A stretch of DNA of 64,000 nt, from positions 1,674,001 through 1,738,000 of the forward strand of contig NZ_CP054706.1 of NCBI RefSeq assembly GCF_016495865.1, given 5' to 3'. The notes under the pieces were generated by a model that did not search any database, was not told the origin of the DNA, and saw nothing but the letters and a program-made list of their open reading frames with translations. Positions 24,957 through 33,271 of the stretch are shown piece by piece (within the stretch, counting starts at the first letter, position 1; each line of letters opens with the position of its first letter). A program made the position numbers and the translations under genes. Source of the stretch: Salicibibacter cibi. GTDB taxonomy: Bacteria > Bacillota > Bacilli > Bacillales > Marinococcaceae.

Positions 24957-26387
24957 ATGAAAGAACAAGCAATGTTTTTAGCAGGAGAATGGAAACATAA
25001 ATCACAAGTGATCGAAGTGGATGATCCGGGCACCGGAGAAATTATCGCTACCGTTCCGAAAGGCACATCCAAAGATATGGAAAAAGCATTATCTACGGCT
25101 ATTGAAGGAAAAAAGGTTGCTGCCAATCTTACGACGAAACAACGCATGGAGATTCTTGTGAACGCCGCGAAGTTGGTGGACGATAATGTGGAAGAAGCTG
25201 CCCAACTCATTGCCACAGAAGGAATTAAAACGATTAACGAGGCACGTTCGGAAGCGAGTCGTGCCGCTGAAACCCTCCGTTTGGCGGCAGAAGAGGCCAG
25301 GCGTTTGAGAGGGGAGACGATCAATTTTGACCAGGTATCCGGAAATGCCGATCGACACGGGTATACATTTCGTTTTCCATTAGGGATTATTGGCGCGATT
25401 ACCCCGTTTAATGATCCTTTGAATCTTGTTGCTCATAAAATTGCTCCGGCGATCGCGGGTGGGAATGCCGTTATACTCAAGCCCGCAACACAAACGCCGC
25501 TATCTGCGTTATGGCTCACGGAAAAATTTCTCGAAGCCGGGTTGCCGGCGAAAGTGATGAGTACGATTACCGGGCGCGGTAGTGAAGTGACCCCTCCTAT
25601 GCTTGAAAGCAGGGAAGTTCGGATGCTCACGTTTACCGGAGGATTGGAGGCCGGCGAAAAAATCGCAAAAAGTGCCGGCTTGAAAAAATTGAGCATGGAA
25701 CTTGGCTCGAATTCGCCATTTCTCGTGTTTAAAGATGCCAATTTGGAAAAAGCGGCAGAAGCTGCTGTTGACGGAGCATACGGAGCAGGCGGACAAAATT
25801 GCTTGAGCGTGCAAAGAATTTTTGTCCATAAAGACGTTGAACAAAGCTTTACGGATAAATTCATACAAAAAGCAAAACAACTGGTCACTGGCGATAAAAA
25901 GCGTGAAGACACCGATATGGGACCTGTGATTTCCGAAAAAGAAGCAAAAAGCATCATGACAAACATTGAAAATGCAAAAGAACAAGGAGCGGAAGTGCTT
26001 CTTGGCGGCACACACAAAAATTCCTTCGTGTCCCCAACATTAGTAAGCAATGTTCCCAAAAGCTCAACGTTGTATGAAGATGAAATTTTTGGCCCTGTTG
26101 CTTCCCTTCATACGTTTTCCGATTATGATGAAGCTATCCGATCGGCGAATGAAGTCAATTTCGGCCTACAAGCAGGTGTTTTTACCAATCATTTGCAAAC
26201 GGCTCACAAAGCTGCACACGACCTTCATGTCGGTGGGGTCATTATCAATGACAGCAGCGATTTCCGAGTGGATGCAATGCCCTTTGGCGGGGTTAAAGGA
26301 TCCGGCATCAATCGGGAAGGCGTGCACAATGCAATCATGGATATGACGGAACCGCGAGTCGTGAGCTTCAAAATAGAAGGTCAATAA
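24957..26387 (+). CDS. NAD(P)-dependent aldehyde dehydrogenase family protein
   Basis: About 476 residues, full length for the ALDH superfamily. Seen: PLGIIGAITPFNDPLNLVAHKIAPA, GNAVILKPATQTPL (cofactor Lys), LTFTGGLEAGEKI, SMELGSNSPF (general-base Glu248), GAGGQNCLSVQRIF (nucleophile Cys282) and EIFGPVASLHTF. The NDPLNLVAHK and QNCLSVQR features are those of the glyceraldehyde-3-phosphate/lactaldehyde/sulfolactaldehyde-like branch. By context, between a homoserine dehydrogenase and a DoeA-like hydrolase, aspartate semialdehyde (a DoeC-type role) is a plausible substrate; this is inference. ATG 24957 is taken, next to an alternative TTG at 24954. Confidence 0.85.
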   Translation: MKEQAMFLAGEWKHKSQVIEVDDPGTGEIIATVPKGTSKDMEKALSTAIEGKKVAANLTTKQRMEILVNAAKLVDDNVEEAAQLIATEGIKTINEARSEASRAAETLRLAAEEARRLRGETINFDQVSGNADRHGYTFRFPLGIIGAITPFNDPLNLVAHKIAPAIAGGNAVILKPATQTPLSALWLTEKFLEAGLPAKVMSTITGRGSEVTPPMLESREVRMLTFTGGLEAGEKIAKSAGLKKLSMELGSNSPFLVFKDANLEKAAEAAVDGAYGAGGQNCLSVQRIFVHKDVEQSFTDKFIQKAKQLVTGDKKREDTDMGPVISEKEAKSIMTNIENAKEQGAEVLLGGTHKNSFVSPTLVSNVPKSSTLYEDEIFGPVASLHTFSDYDEAIRSANEVNFGLQAGVFTNHLQTAHKAAHDLHVGGVIINDSSDFRVDAMPFGGVKGSGINREGVHNAIMDMTEPRVVSFKIEGQ

Positions 26388-26690
26388 CCCACGTCTAAAG
26401 ACGCGGGCTTACAAAAGCCCTTATTGACTAGCCTAAGCCGTTATTGGCTACGTTGTTTGTGTCACGACACCCCGGGGTACCTGCTCTAGCTCCTTGCCCT
26501 GTCGTGTGTGATTAAAAGTTCCAATGGGTAGGAACAGTGTTGCACATGTAAAAAGCACTTACAACATTGGCGAGGAGCACCTCGATAAGAATAACAGGTT
26601 GGCGTTTTCACAGCTCTAAGCCGGCCACATCCTGTGAAGATGTGGCGGCTTCCGCGTTTGTCACATAATATGACGATTATAAGAGGGGGG
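26388..26690. mobile_element. non-coding IS200/IS605-type remnant or PATE
   Basis: Directly after the aldehyde dehydrogenase stop is CCCACGTCTAAAGACGCGGG, the short imperfect hairpin typical of IS200/IS605 ends. At the other end is GCCACATCCTGTGAAGATGTGGC, a 9-bp hairpin. Between them are about 230 bases with further short palindromes and no gene. The layout suggests a palindrome-associated mini-element, possibly keeping guide-RNA-like structure of a TnpB/IscB-type element. It separates the aldehyde dehydrogenase from the hydrolase gene. Confidence 0.55.
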
Positions 26691-26696
26691 AGATAA

Positions 26697-27869
26697 ATGT
26701 TTTCGAAAGATGAATTTGTGACGAGGGTGAACAAAACAAAGCAGAAAATGCAAGAATACGGCGTAGAGGTCTTGATCCTCTCCAATCCTTCGAATATGTG
26801 TTATATCACGGGGTATGATGCCTGGAGTTTTTATGTTCATCAGGCCGTCATCGTTTTCATCGATGAAGAAGAACCGGTTTGGATTGGTCGGGAAATGGAT
26901 GCGAAAGGTGCGAAAATAACCACTTGGTTAAGTGACTCTCACATTATCTCTTACCCTGATGAATTTGTGCAATCAACGATTAAACATCCGATGGATTTTG
27001 TTGCTCACGTATTAAATGATTTGGGACAACATACGAGAAAAATCGGTGTAGAGATGGATGCCTTTTACTATACGGCCATGTGCCACGATCGACTGCAATT
27101 CGGGTTGCCGGATGCCGAGTTTAAAAACGCGAGCTCTCTCGTGAATTGGGTACGGGTGCTCAAAAGCGACGCAGAAATCGAATATATGCGAAAAGCTGCA
27201 TTCATCGTGGAAAATGCCATGCAAGCGGCCTACGATAAAGTAGATGTAGGCGTGCGGGAAAATGAAGTGGCAGCGGCAATTTATCATGCCCAAATCTACG
27301 GCAGCAAAGATTTTGGGGGGGATTATACTTCCATCGTTCCAATGTTGCCGTCAGGGAAATACACGGCAAGCCCACATTTGACCTGGACCGATCAAAAATA
27401 TAAAGAAGGCGATTTTTTAACATTGGAAATCGCCGGTTGCTATCATCGATATCATACACCGATGGCCAGAACAATGGCGATCGGGAAAGCTCCGGATTTT
27501 GTCCGAGACGTCGGCAAGGTCGTTAATGAAGGGATTTCGGATACGCTTGCGCATATGAAACCGGGCATTACCGCTGAAGAAGTGGAAGAGATCTGGAGTA
27601 ACTCCATTGCCAAACATGGCTACGTAAAAGCTTCCAGATTGGGTTACTCGATCGGATTGAGCTATCCTCCGGATTGGGGAGAGCACACGATAAGTTTCCG
27701 GAAAGGCGACCATTCCATCTTGGAACCTAATATGGCTTTTCATCTCATGCCGGGCATTTGGTTTGATGATTTCGGAATCGAGATTACAGAACCACTGTTA
27801 GTGACGGAGGATGGAATAGAGACGTTCACTTCCTTCAATCGTGAAATTTATGAAAAACCAATGGACTAG
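26697..27869 (+). CDS. doeA: M24 family hydrolase, ectoine hydrolase (DoeA/EutD)-like
   Basis: A 390-residue pita-bread (M24, creatinase/prolidase) fold protein. The N-domain has [36 protein letters not shown] and [10 protein letters not shown]. The C-domain has [91 protein letters not shown]. These blocks match what I know of ectoine hydrolase, which opens the ectoine ring to N-acetyl-diaminobutyrate. In particular, GYDxWSFYVHQ and SYPPDWGE are not usual in Xaa-Pro peptidases. ATG 26697 follows AAGAGGGGGGAG. Its stop overlaps the convergent yidD stop by four bases. doeB- and doeD-like genes are not in the window. Confidence 0.78.
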   Translation: MFSKDEFVTRVNKTKQKMQEYGVEVLILSNPSNMCYITGYDAWSFYVHQAVIVFIDEEEPVWIGREMDAKGAKITTWLSDSHIISYPDEFVQSTIKHPMDFVAHVLNDLGQHTRKIGVEMDAFYYTAMCHDRLQFGLPDAEFKNASSLVNWVRVLKSDAEIEYMRKAAFIVENAMQAAYDKVDVGVRENEVAAAIYHAQIYGSKDFGGDYTSIVPMLPSGKYTASPHLTWTDQKYKEGDFLTLEIAGCYHRYHTPMARTMAIGKAPDFVRDVGKVVNEGISDTLAHMKPGITAEEVEEIWSNSIAKHGYVKASRLGYSIGLSYPPDWGEHTISFRKGDHSILEPNMAFHLMPGIWFDDFGIEITEPLLVTEDGIETFTSFNREIYEKPMD

Positions 27870-28096
27870 TCCTTTTTCTTTTTCTCCGGCACCGGGTCGT
27901 AACCGCCACGATGAAATGGGTGGCATTTGCTCACTCGTATGACGGTAAGCAAGATCCCCTTGAAAGCCCCTTGTTTTTCAATGGCTTCAACCGCATATTG
28001 CGAGCATGTCGGGTAAAAACGGCAACTTGGCGGTGTATAAGGAGAGATGTAGCGCCGGTACAATTCAATAGGGAAAATTAACACTTTACGTAGCAT
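27866..28096 (-). CDS. yidD: membrane protein insertion efficiency factor YidD
   Basis: A 76-residue protein with the full YidD signature: [34 protein letters not shown] and [14 protein letters not shown], a basic peripheral membrane protein that helps YidC insert proteins. The cysteines in [10 protein letters not shown] and KCHPF are kept. It is convergent with, and overlaps by four bases, the end of the doeA-like gene. There is no partner from the rnpA-yidC region nearby, as is usual in Bacillus, where yidD is separate. Confidence 0.92.
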   Translation of the reverse strand: MLRKVLIFPIELYRRYISPYTPPSCRFYPTCSQYAVEAIEKQGAFKGILLTVIRVSKCHPFHRGGYDPVPEKKKKD

Positions 28097-28141
28097 TCGT
28101 GCTCCTCAATTCATGTAAAAACTGTGTTTTCCAGCTGCATT

Positions 28142-28177
28142 AGAAAGAGCGACCATTTTCATTGGCCGCTCTTTTTT
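28142..28177 (+). terminator. intrinsic terminator, plus-strand polarity
   Basis: Stem AAAGAGCG-x-CC / GG-x-CGCTCTTT with a loop of about nine bases and TTTTTT on the plus strand. It lies between yidD and dapA, both minus-strand genes, so its best U-tract serves plus-strand transcripts running through yidD from doeA. It may work weakly for dapA in the other direction. Confidence 0.75.
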
Positions 28178-28191
28178 ACTTCATCCAGTGT

Positions 28192-29079
28192 TTAACTAAC
28201 GAAAAAAGTAGCTTTTGGTTGCAGGGTTTGATATAAAAGTTGCTGTTCTTCATCATTTAATCGGATCAATGGCAAACGCAGATTGCCGGATACAATGTTA
28301 TGCATTTCCAATGCTGCTTTCACCGGTGCAGGGCTTGGAGCCATGAACATCGCTTTCATGACGGGCAATAATTCCCGGTGTTGTTTAGCCGCCATTTGAA
28401 TATGCCCTTGCGAGAAGTTCTGTATCATTTGCAACATACTCTTTCCGACAATATGTGAAGCGACGGAAACAATTCCGCTGCTCCCGACGGACATAAGCGG
28501 CAATGTTAAACTGTCGTCTCCACCGTATAGTTTAAAACCGTCCTGGGCATTTTCAATAATGAAGGAAGCCGCGTCGGTGTCTCCGCTCGCTTCTTTGACG
28601 GCCTCGATGTTATCGATGTTGGATAAGCGGACGATCGTCTCCGGTGCTAAACTGACAGCGGTTCGGCCAGGTACATTATATAGCATGATCGGTAAATCCG
28701 TGCTAGCGGCAATGGTTTTAAAGTGTTGATACATCCCTTCTTGGGAAGGTTTGCTGTAATAAGGGGTAACGAGCATAATGCCATCGACGCCCGCCTGCTC
28801 AGCCGCTTGTGTAAGCGCGAGCGAAGCACGGGTATCACTCGTCCCTGTTCCGGCAATAACAGGGATTCTTCCGTTCACTACTTTTACCGTATGCTTAAAT
28901 AAGGACAATTTTTCCTCTTTTGATAACGTCGGTGATTCCCCTGTCGTCCCTGCAACAACGAGTGACTCCGTTCCATTCGCAATAAGATGGTTAATCAACT
29001 TGGTGACGTCATGAAAATCAATCTCGCCGTTGTCATCAAAAGGAGTAACCATCGCTGTAACCAATCGTCCTACATTCAT
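28192..29079 (-). CDS. dapA: 4-hydroxy-tetrahydrodipicolinate synthase
   Basis: A 295-residue TIM-barrel protein that condenses pyruvate with aspartate semialdehyde, the first step toward lysine, diaminopimelate and dipicolinate. Seen: TPFDDNGEIDF opening, GTTGESPTL (Thr45-46), Tyr134 in LYNVPGRTAV, Arg139, the Schiff-base Lys162 in AVKEASGD, and GGDDSLTLPLMSVG. Length is typical. GAGGGTGG lies before the ATG. It stands alone and not in an asd-dapG-dapA operon, so it may be a paralogue or an N-acetylneuraminate-lyase-like enzyme; conserved residues favour DapA. Its substrate links it to the nearby aspartate-semialdehyde-related genes. Confidence 0.88.
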   Translation of the reverse strand: MNVGRLVTAMVTPFDDNGEIDFHDVTKLINHLIANGTESLVVAGTTGESPTLSKEEKLSLFKHTVKVVNGRIPVIAGTGTSDTRASLALTQAAEQAGVDGIMLVTPYYSKPSQEGMYQHFKTIAASTDLPIMLYNVPGRTAVSLAPETIVRLSNIDNIEAVKEASGDTDAASFIIENAQDGFKLYGGDDSLTLPLMSVGSSGIVSVASHIVGKSMLQMIQNFSQGHIQMAAKQHRELLPVMKAMFMAPSPAPVKAALEMHNIVSGNLRLPLIRLNDEEQQLLYQTLQPKATFFVS

Positions 29080-29616
29080 TTTTTACCACCCTCGTGTTGA
29101 TATTTTTGGTTCTTGAGGGGCTTTACACAATTTTAGTTTATGTGCATTTGGCCAGAAAGTGTAGGCGTCCAACCAGAAAAAAATGGACATTCAACAAAAA
29201 ACAGCAATGAGCGCTCTCATTGCTGCATGAACACTTCCTGTATAACCAGAAGCACTTCATGCGTGAGATAGCCCTCCATATAGCATTTGTGCTATATGAC
29301 AGCCCTGCACCTGTTCAATGCAAGACCAGCCGAGAATGCGTGGAGTCATTCCTAGCTTCGGCAAATGCCCCTTTCCGTAAACGTACCAGGATTCCACATT
29401 CCCTGCGCATACGTACTGATGGTATCTGCTCCTCTACTCCCACTTCAGAAGAAGCTGGATGTATTTATATATTCATGATATCAAATTTTTTTTAGAAACA
29501 CAACGGTTGATTTACACTTTTTGCAGATGAAATGTAATTTTTGACCGTCATTAATTTCCGGATGTTAAACGTCCACAATCGGTTACCCTAAACAGTAAGA
29601 AAGGAGGATGGTCTTT
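29080..29616. other. 537-bp gene-free region with hairpins
   Basis: No credible gene. GCAATGAGCGCTCTCATTGC (29204-29223) is a perfect 20-bp palindrome. ATATAGCA / TGCTATAT (29279-29298) is an 8-bp stem. CCACTTC-AGAA-GAAGCTGG (29440-29459) resembles a decayed IS200/IS605-type end hairpin, so 29220-29470 may be debris of such an element. A 91-codon plus-strand frame here has no ribosome binding site or recognisable sequence. Confidence 0.4.
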
Positions 29617-30282
29617 ATGAAAAAAGCCCTCGCCTTGGCGATGATGGCAATATTCGTAATCAGCGGTTGTGTCCAAACGCAACAGGACATGGGGCATACC
29701 AGGAACGATGACGATCCCGAACGTGAGCTTGGCATTAATTTGCAAGATCATCTCGGTCCTGCCTCCGATTTGTTGGTGCCTGATGACGGCCCAGGGAATT
29801 TAACAAAAGAAGGAACGCAGAATAGCGATAGCCAACGGGATTACGGTTGGCATGAAAACCGTACCAACGCTGTAAAAATTGGCCGAGTGAACGATCACCC
29901 GCGTTTAAATAATGACGCTGAAAGTCTTCATGACCAAGTACAGGAAATTAATCAACAATACGAAGGAGAACAAGAAGACCTTACCATCGTTAAAGAAAAA
30001 ATTGAAATGCTTGAACCAGTATCCAATGCTTATGTCGTTTCGCACGACGGCCGTTTATATATAGGGATCGAAGGCGCTTCGGTAGATGATGAACAATTGG
30101 GACGGGCAATCTCTTCCCTAGTCAATGAAGAAGATGTTGTATGGCATACGGATCGCAGAGCCGTGAACCGTATTCGTGCGGCGGAGAAAACAATGGATCC
30201 CAATAGTGGATTCGGCGCTCATGGCTGGCTCGAGGACGTCGAGTACGAATTACAAAAATTGGGGGACGATTGGACGCATTAA
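29617..30282 (+). CDS. YhcN/YlaJ family sporulation lipoprotein
   Basis: About 221 residues. A signal peptide with lipobox (MKKALALAMMAIFVISGC, Cys at residue 18) shows a lipoprotein. The mature part is polar, with a flexible acidic region to about residue 85, then the YhcN/YlaJ domain (AVKIGRVNDHPRL; VSNAYVVSHDGRLYIGIEG; RRAVNRIRAAEKTM). Relatives are found in spores or expressed in the forespore. ATG 29617 is used since AAGGAGG (29601-29607) lies nine bases upstream; the ATG at 29608 is too close. Its stop overlaps the convergent lipid kinase stop by four bases. Confidence 0.8.
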   Translation: MKKALALAMMAIFVISGCVQTQQDMGHTRNDDDPERELGINLQDHLGPASDLLVPDDGPGNLTKEGTQNSDSQRDYGWHENRTNAVKIGRVNDHPRLNNDAESLHDQVQEINQQYEGEQEDLTIVKEKIEMLEPVSNAYVVSHDGRLYIGIEGASVDDEQLGRAISSLVNEEDVVWHTDRRAVNRIRAAEKTMDPNSGFGAHGWLEDVEYELQKLGDDWTH

Positions 30283-31154
30283 ACCACGCGCAAAGCATTT
30301 TCTTCCATATTAATTTTTATCGGCGTTTCCCCGATAATTTCACCGTCCCCATGCACAATCATGGTTGACGAGGAGGAAATTTCAATTTGCTTTCCGGTAA
30401 GCATTTTGATGGATGGATGGCTTACATGTTTTCCCTTAAATACACCGGGGAATGTTCGGATAAATTGGAGCTTCGACATTCCATGAACAACACAGAGCTC
30501 GAAATAGCCATCGTTCCCTTTTGCGTTCGGACAAATGGCCATTCCACCTGCGTAATAGGGGAAATTTGCAACGGCAACCAGCCATACATCCATCATTTCC
30601 TCCGTTTTATCATCGATTTTTATCGATATGTTGGCCGGCTTATAATCGAACAAAACTTTAAAAACACTGATGATGTAAGACATTTTCCCCGGACGAAAAA
30701 ACTTCATCCACTTTTTTGTTTTAGAAGCGTTTACGGTTTGGGCTACTTGTCCGTCAAAACCGATTCCGATAACAGTAGCACAGCTTTTATCTCCGATTCG
30801 TCCAACATCAACGGTACGTTCATTTCCTGCCAATATCGATTCGAATGCTTCCGCTGCATTCATGGGAATGTTCAATGCTCTGGCAAAATCATTCCCCGAC
30901 CCGGCGGCGATGATCCCCATAGGGATATTCGATTTTATCAATCCGTTGATGACTTCATGTATGGTTCCATCTCCGCCAATGACAATGATAACCCCGTTGT
31001 TAATTTTTTTGCTGATCTCTGTCGCATGCGAAGGATAGTTTGTAAAAAAAACCTGATAATTCAACTGTGTAACAGCAAGAATTTTTTCAACGTCCTTCCA
31101 AATCGACAAGCCTTTCCCATTTCCCGAAACCTTATTGACAATAAAATGATACAA
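30279..31154 (-). CDS. diacylglycerol kinase-like lipid kinase (YegS/DagK family)
   Basis: About 291 residues. Seen: FIVNKVSGNGKG near the start, GGDGTIHEVINGL (catalytic glycine-rich motif), IAAGSGNDFARAL and the C-terminal VHGDGEIIGE, all hallmarks of the DAGK catalytic fold. It phosphorylates diacylglycerol or a related lipid at the membrane surface, recycling lipid from teichoic acid synthesis in Bacillus. The TTG at 31154 is preferred because AAAGGGG lies eight bases upstream; the longer open frame to 31241 is encoded by a family C repeat and is not likely translated. It lies downstream of plsC on the same strand; together they make a phosphatidate-related pair. Confidence 0.82.
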   Translation of the reverse strand: MYHFIVNKVSGNGKGLSIWKDVEKILAVTQLNYQVFFTNYPSHATEISKKINNGVIIVIGGDGTIHEVINGLIKSNIPMGIIAAGSGNDFARALNIPMNAAEAFESILAGNERTVDVGRIGDKSCATVIGIGFDGQVAQTVNASKTKKWMKFFRPGKMSYIISVFKVLFDYKPANISIKIDDKTEEMMDVWLVAVANFPYYAGGMAICPNAKGNDGYFELCVVHGMSKLQFIRTFPGVFKGKHVSHPSIKMLTGKQIEISSSSTMIVHGDGEIIGETPIKINMEENALRVV

Positions 31155-31170
31155 AACACTCGCCCCTTTC

Positions 31171-31235
31171 TTATCTGCATAAGTGCGACTAAGGCATTCG
31201 CCATAAAAGCTCGGCGAAAAGCCAAGTTTTCTAAG
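31171..31235 (+). repeat. hairpin repeat family C, copy 3
   Basis: CTTATCTGCATAAGTGCGAC, then TAAGGCATTCGCCATAAAAG, CTCGGCGAAAAGCCAAG and TTTTCTAAG. It lies between plsC and the lipid kinase gene and overlaps the plsC 3' end. Confidence 0.75.
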
Positions 31236-31869
31236 ACTCACGGTTCAAACGGGGAGCTCTATCATTATTCTTAGAGGGGCTTCCAACCCGCTGTCCCTCT
31301 TTTTCAGCAAGCTCTTTAATTTGGTCCATCACCAATTGCGCCAATGCATGATTGTCGGTGTTTGGAAAATGACCCGGTTCGATAGGTTTTCCAATCACAA
31401 GGGTGATCGGGGTTTGCCATAATGTTTTGTTTCCCCAAACAATCGCAACAGGCAATATCGGTACAGAAGATTTCCGGCTTAAAAACGCCACCCCTTTTTT
31501 GGGACGCACCGTTTCGCCTATTTTGCACCTTTTTCCTTCAGGAAATATTCCAAACCATTCCCCGCGCCTAATAACATTTAAGGAATGGCGTACTGGCCGA
31601 ATGACGATCCCGCTTTTACGGTCAACAGGGATGGCATGAAGCCGGCGTAAAAACCAATTGGTAAACGGATGATTAAACAATTCATTTTTTGCCAAAAAAT
31701 GAATCGGCCGCTTAAACATTCCGGAGAGAATAATCGGGTCGACATTGCTATGGTGATTGGCGGCAATGATGAAGGAACCGTCGGGGATATGTTCTCGCCC
31801 GATCATGTTTATTTTATAGAAACAATGTAAAACCATTATTCCGATCGGTTTAAACAACCAATAAACCAT
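31231..31869 (-). CDS. plsC: 1-acyl-sn-glycerol-3-phosphate acyltransferase (PlsC family)
   Basis: A 212-residue protein. Seen: an N-terminal hydrophobic anchor (PIGIMVLHCFYKINMIG), motif I NHHSNVDPII (HX4D), FLAKNELF, motif III FPEGKR (FPEGTR in most members) and PILPVAIVWG. It acylates lysophosphatidate to phosphatidate at the membrane. The C-terminal tail (RVGSPSKNNDRAPRLNRES) is polar, and its last residues run into a family C repeat, which may have supplied the present stop. The lipid kinase follows on the same strand. Confidence 0.85.
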   Translation of the reverse strand: MVYWLFKPIGIMVLHCFYKINMIGREHIPDGSFIIAANHHSNVDPIILSGMFKRPIHFLAKNELFNHPFTNWFLRRLHAIPVDRKSGIVIRPVRHSLNVIRRGEWFGIFPEGKRCKIGETVRPKKGVAFLSRKSSVPILPVAIVWGNKTLWQTPITLVIGKPIEPGHFPNTDNHALAQLVMDQIKELAEKEGQRVGSPSKNNDRAPRLNRES

Positions 31870-32030
31870 GAATCAACACTCCGTTTACAGACTTCTTTCT
31901 TTATTGTGCCTGAAATCCTGCTTAAAAATACCGGGAAAGCGTATACCAACTTCCTGTGTGGTTAAAATAGGAATGGTATTTCTTCCAAACTTTTTAAACG
32001 CATTTACGATCGATCAAGGAGGATTCATGC

Positions 32031-33122
32031 ATGAAAAACTTTACGGTAGCCGGAAAGGCGGAAAGTCCATTTTTATCATGGTTAACCGAAGGGATGATCA
32101 ACGAATTCGAATTGGCCGGTTATCGTTATCATGATGAACCTGTGGATTCCATCCACTTGGTCTTCAACCTCATTGATCCTAAAAACCCCCGTCATTACCG
32201 CAGAAACTCCCAATCCACGTTTGTTGTTTCCGTGGTGGAGAATGATGAGGAGTCGGAGAATGTTTTTAAATCCGCTTACCCTTATTTGGTTCGATCCCTC
32301 GCCAATCACTTGATTTACATTTCTCATCAAGCTGAGGACACAACCCTCTATTTTCTTACGCCAGAACAAGGTTTCTATAGCAAGTCTTATCACAGAGAAG
32401 AAGATACAGCTCTTTTTTTCCGACACATATTCGAAAGGCTGGAACCGTTAGCTTCGTCACAACTCGTCATTGATAACAATTTTTACGAAGATTTGTTTGA
32501 CGGGTTGGCAGAAGGAAATGAAGTGACGGAAAAAATGGCTTTGGGCGGAAAAAAATTGGACGACATGAATCTATTGCCTACGCCTTTCCCAATTGAGGAA
32601 TATTTGTCTTCGAGGGACATGCGTCATTTGAAAAAATTGTATGGCATTGGCGGATTGAGCTACGGAAATCTAAGCAGCCGTGAAAATAATGATCATTTTT
32701 GGATGAGCGCGAGCGGGATTGATAAATCGAACATGAAAACGGTGGGAAGGGATATGCTTTATATCACCGGGTATGATTCGGAAAAAAATGCGATGAACAT
32801 CAGCATCCCTCCGGAAACAACGCCTAAAAGAGCATCTGTGGATGCGATTGAGCATTGGATGATTTACAAAGAACACCCGGATGTAGGAGCTATCGTACAT
32901 ATCCATGCCTGGATGGACGGTGTCGAACCGACACCTGTGAATTATCCTTGCGGAACGATCCAACTTGCAGAAACAGTGGCAGGTTTAGTGCGGGAATCCG
33001 CTGATCCTTCCAGGGCGGTGATTGGCCTTAAAAATCATGGACTAACGATTACGGGGACGGATTTGGATGATATTTTTCATCGCATAGAAGGCCGTATCAT
33101 CCCCCGTGTGCCGATGTCTTAA
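32031..33122 (+). CDS. class II aldolase/adducin-domain protein with novel N-terminal domain
   Basis: A 363-residue protein. The last 180 residues are a class II aldolase/adducin head: LKKLYGIGGLSYGNLSSR, FWMSASGIDKS, HPDVGAIVHIHAWMDG (metal-binding HxH) and IGLKNHGLTITGTDLDDIF (late metal His). The first 170 residues form a separate alpha/beta domain (AESPFLSWLTEGMINEFE; STFVVSVVENDEE) that I do not recognise. Sugar-phosphate aldolases and epimerases of this family are normally about 210-230 residues, so this is an extended form. ATG 32031 follows CAAGGAGGATTC. The substrate is unknown. Confidence 0.78.
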   Translation: MKNFTVAGKAESPFLSWLTEGMINEFELAGYRYHDEPVDSIHLVFNLIDPKNPRHYRRNSQSTFVVSVVENDEESENVFKSAYPYLVRSLANHLIYISHQAEDTTLYFLTPEQGFYSKSYHREEDTALFFRHIFERLEPLASSQLVIDNNFYEDLFDGLAEGNEVTEKMALGGKKLDDMNLLPTPFPIEEYLSSRDMRHLKKLYGIGGLSYGNLSSRENNDHFWMSASGIDKSNMKTVGRDMLYITGYDSEKNAMNISIPPETTPKRASVDAIEHWMIYKEHPDVGAIVHIHAWMDGVEPTPVNYPCGTIQLAETVAGLVRESADPSRAVIGLKNHGLTITGTDLDDIFHRIEGRIIPRVPMS

Positions 33123-33155
33123 GAAAAGGTTGCCTGTCCAACGGAGGGGGGTTAC

Positions 33156-33266
33156 ATGAAATTGAGCCTCATCGAAGTCGTTATTGAAGCGTTAATGTGG
33201 ATGTTTGAATTTGAATATGAAGAAATGCTGGAACAGAGCCAAATACATCAAAAACAAATCAAATAA
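33156..33266 (+). CDS. 36-residue acidic small protein, hypothetical
   Basis: A strong GGAGGGGG (33143-33150) precedes an ATG opening 36 codons to a TAA at 33264. The peptide begins KLSLIEVVIEALMWMFEFEYEEML, an amphipathic helix, and ends polar. It sits 33 bases after the class II aldolase stop and may be its operon partner. The following ISL3-like repeat begins six bases later; its 8-bp target duplication includes this stop codon. Confidence 0.5.
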   Translation: MKLSLIEVVIEALMWMFEFEYEEMLEQSQIHQKQIK

Positions 33267-33271
33267 ATGAG

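Noticed and set aside
29220..29495. 91-codon plus-strand frame
   Set aside because: No ribosome binding site, no recognisable domain; it lies over hairpins that suggest decayed mobile DNA.
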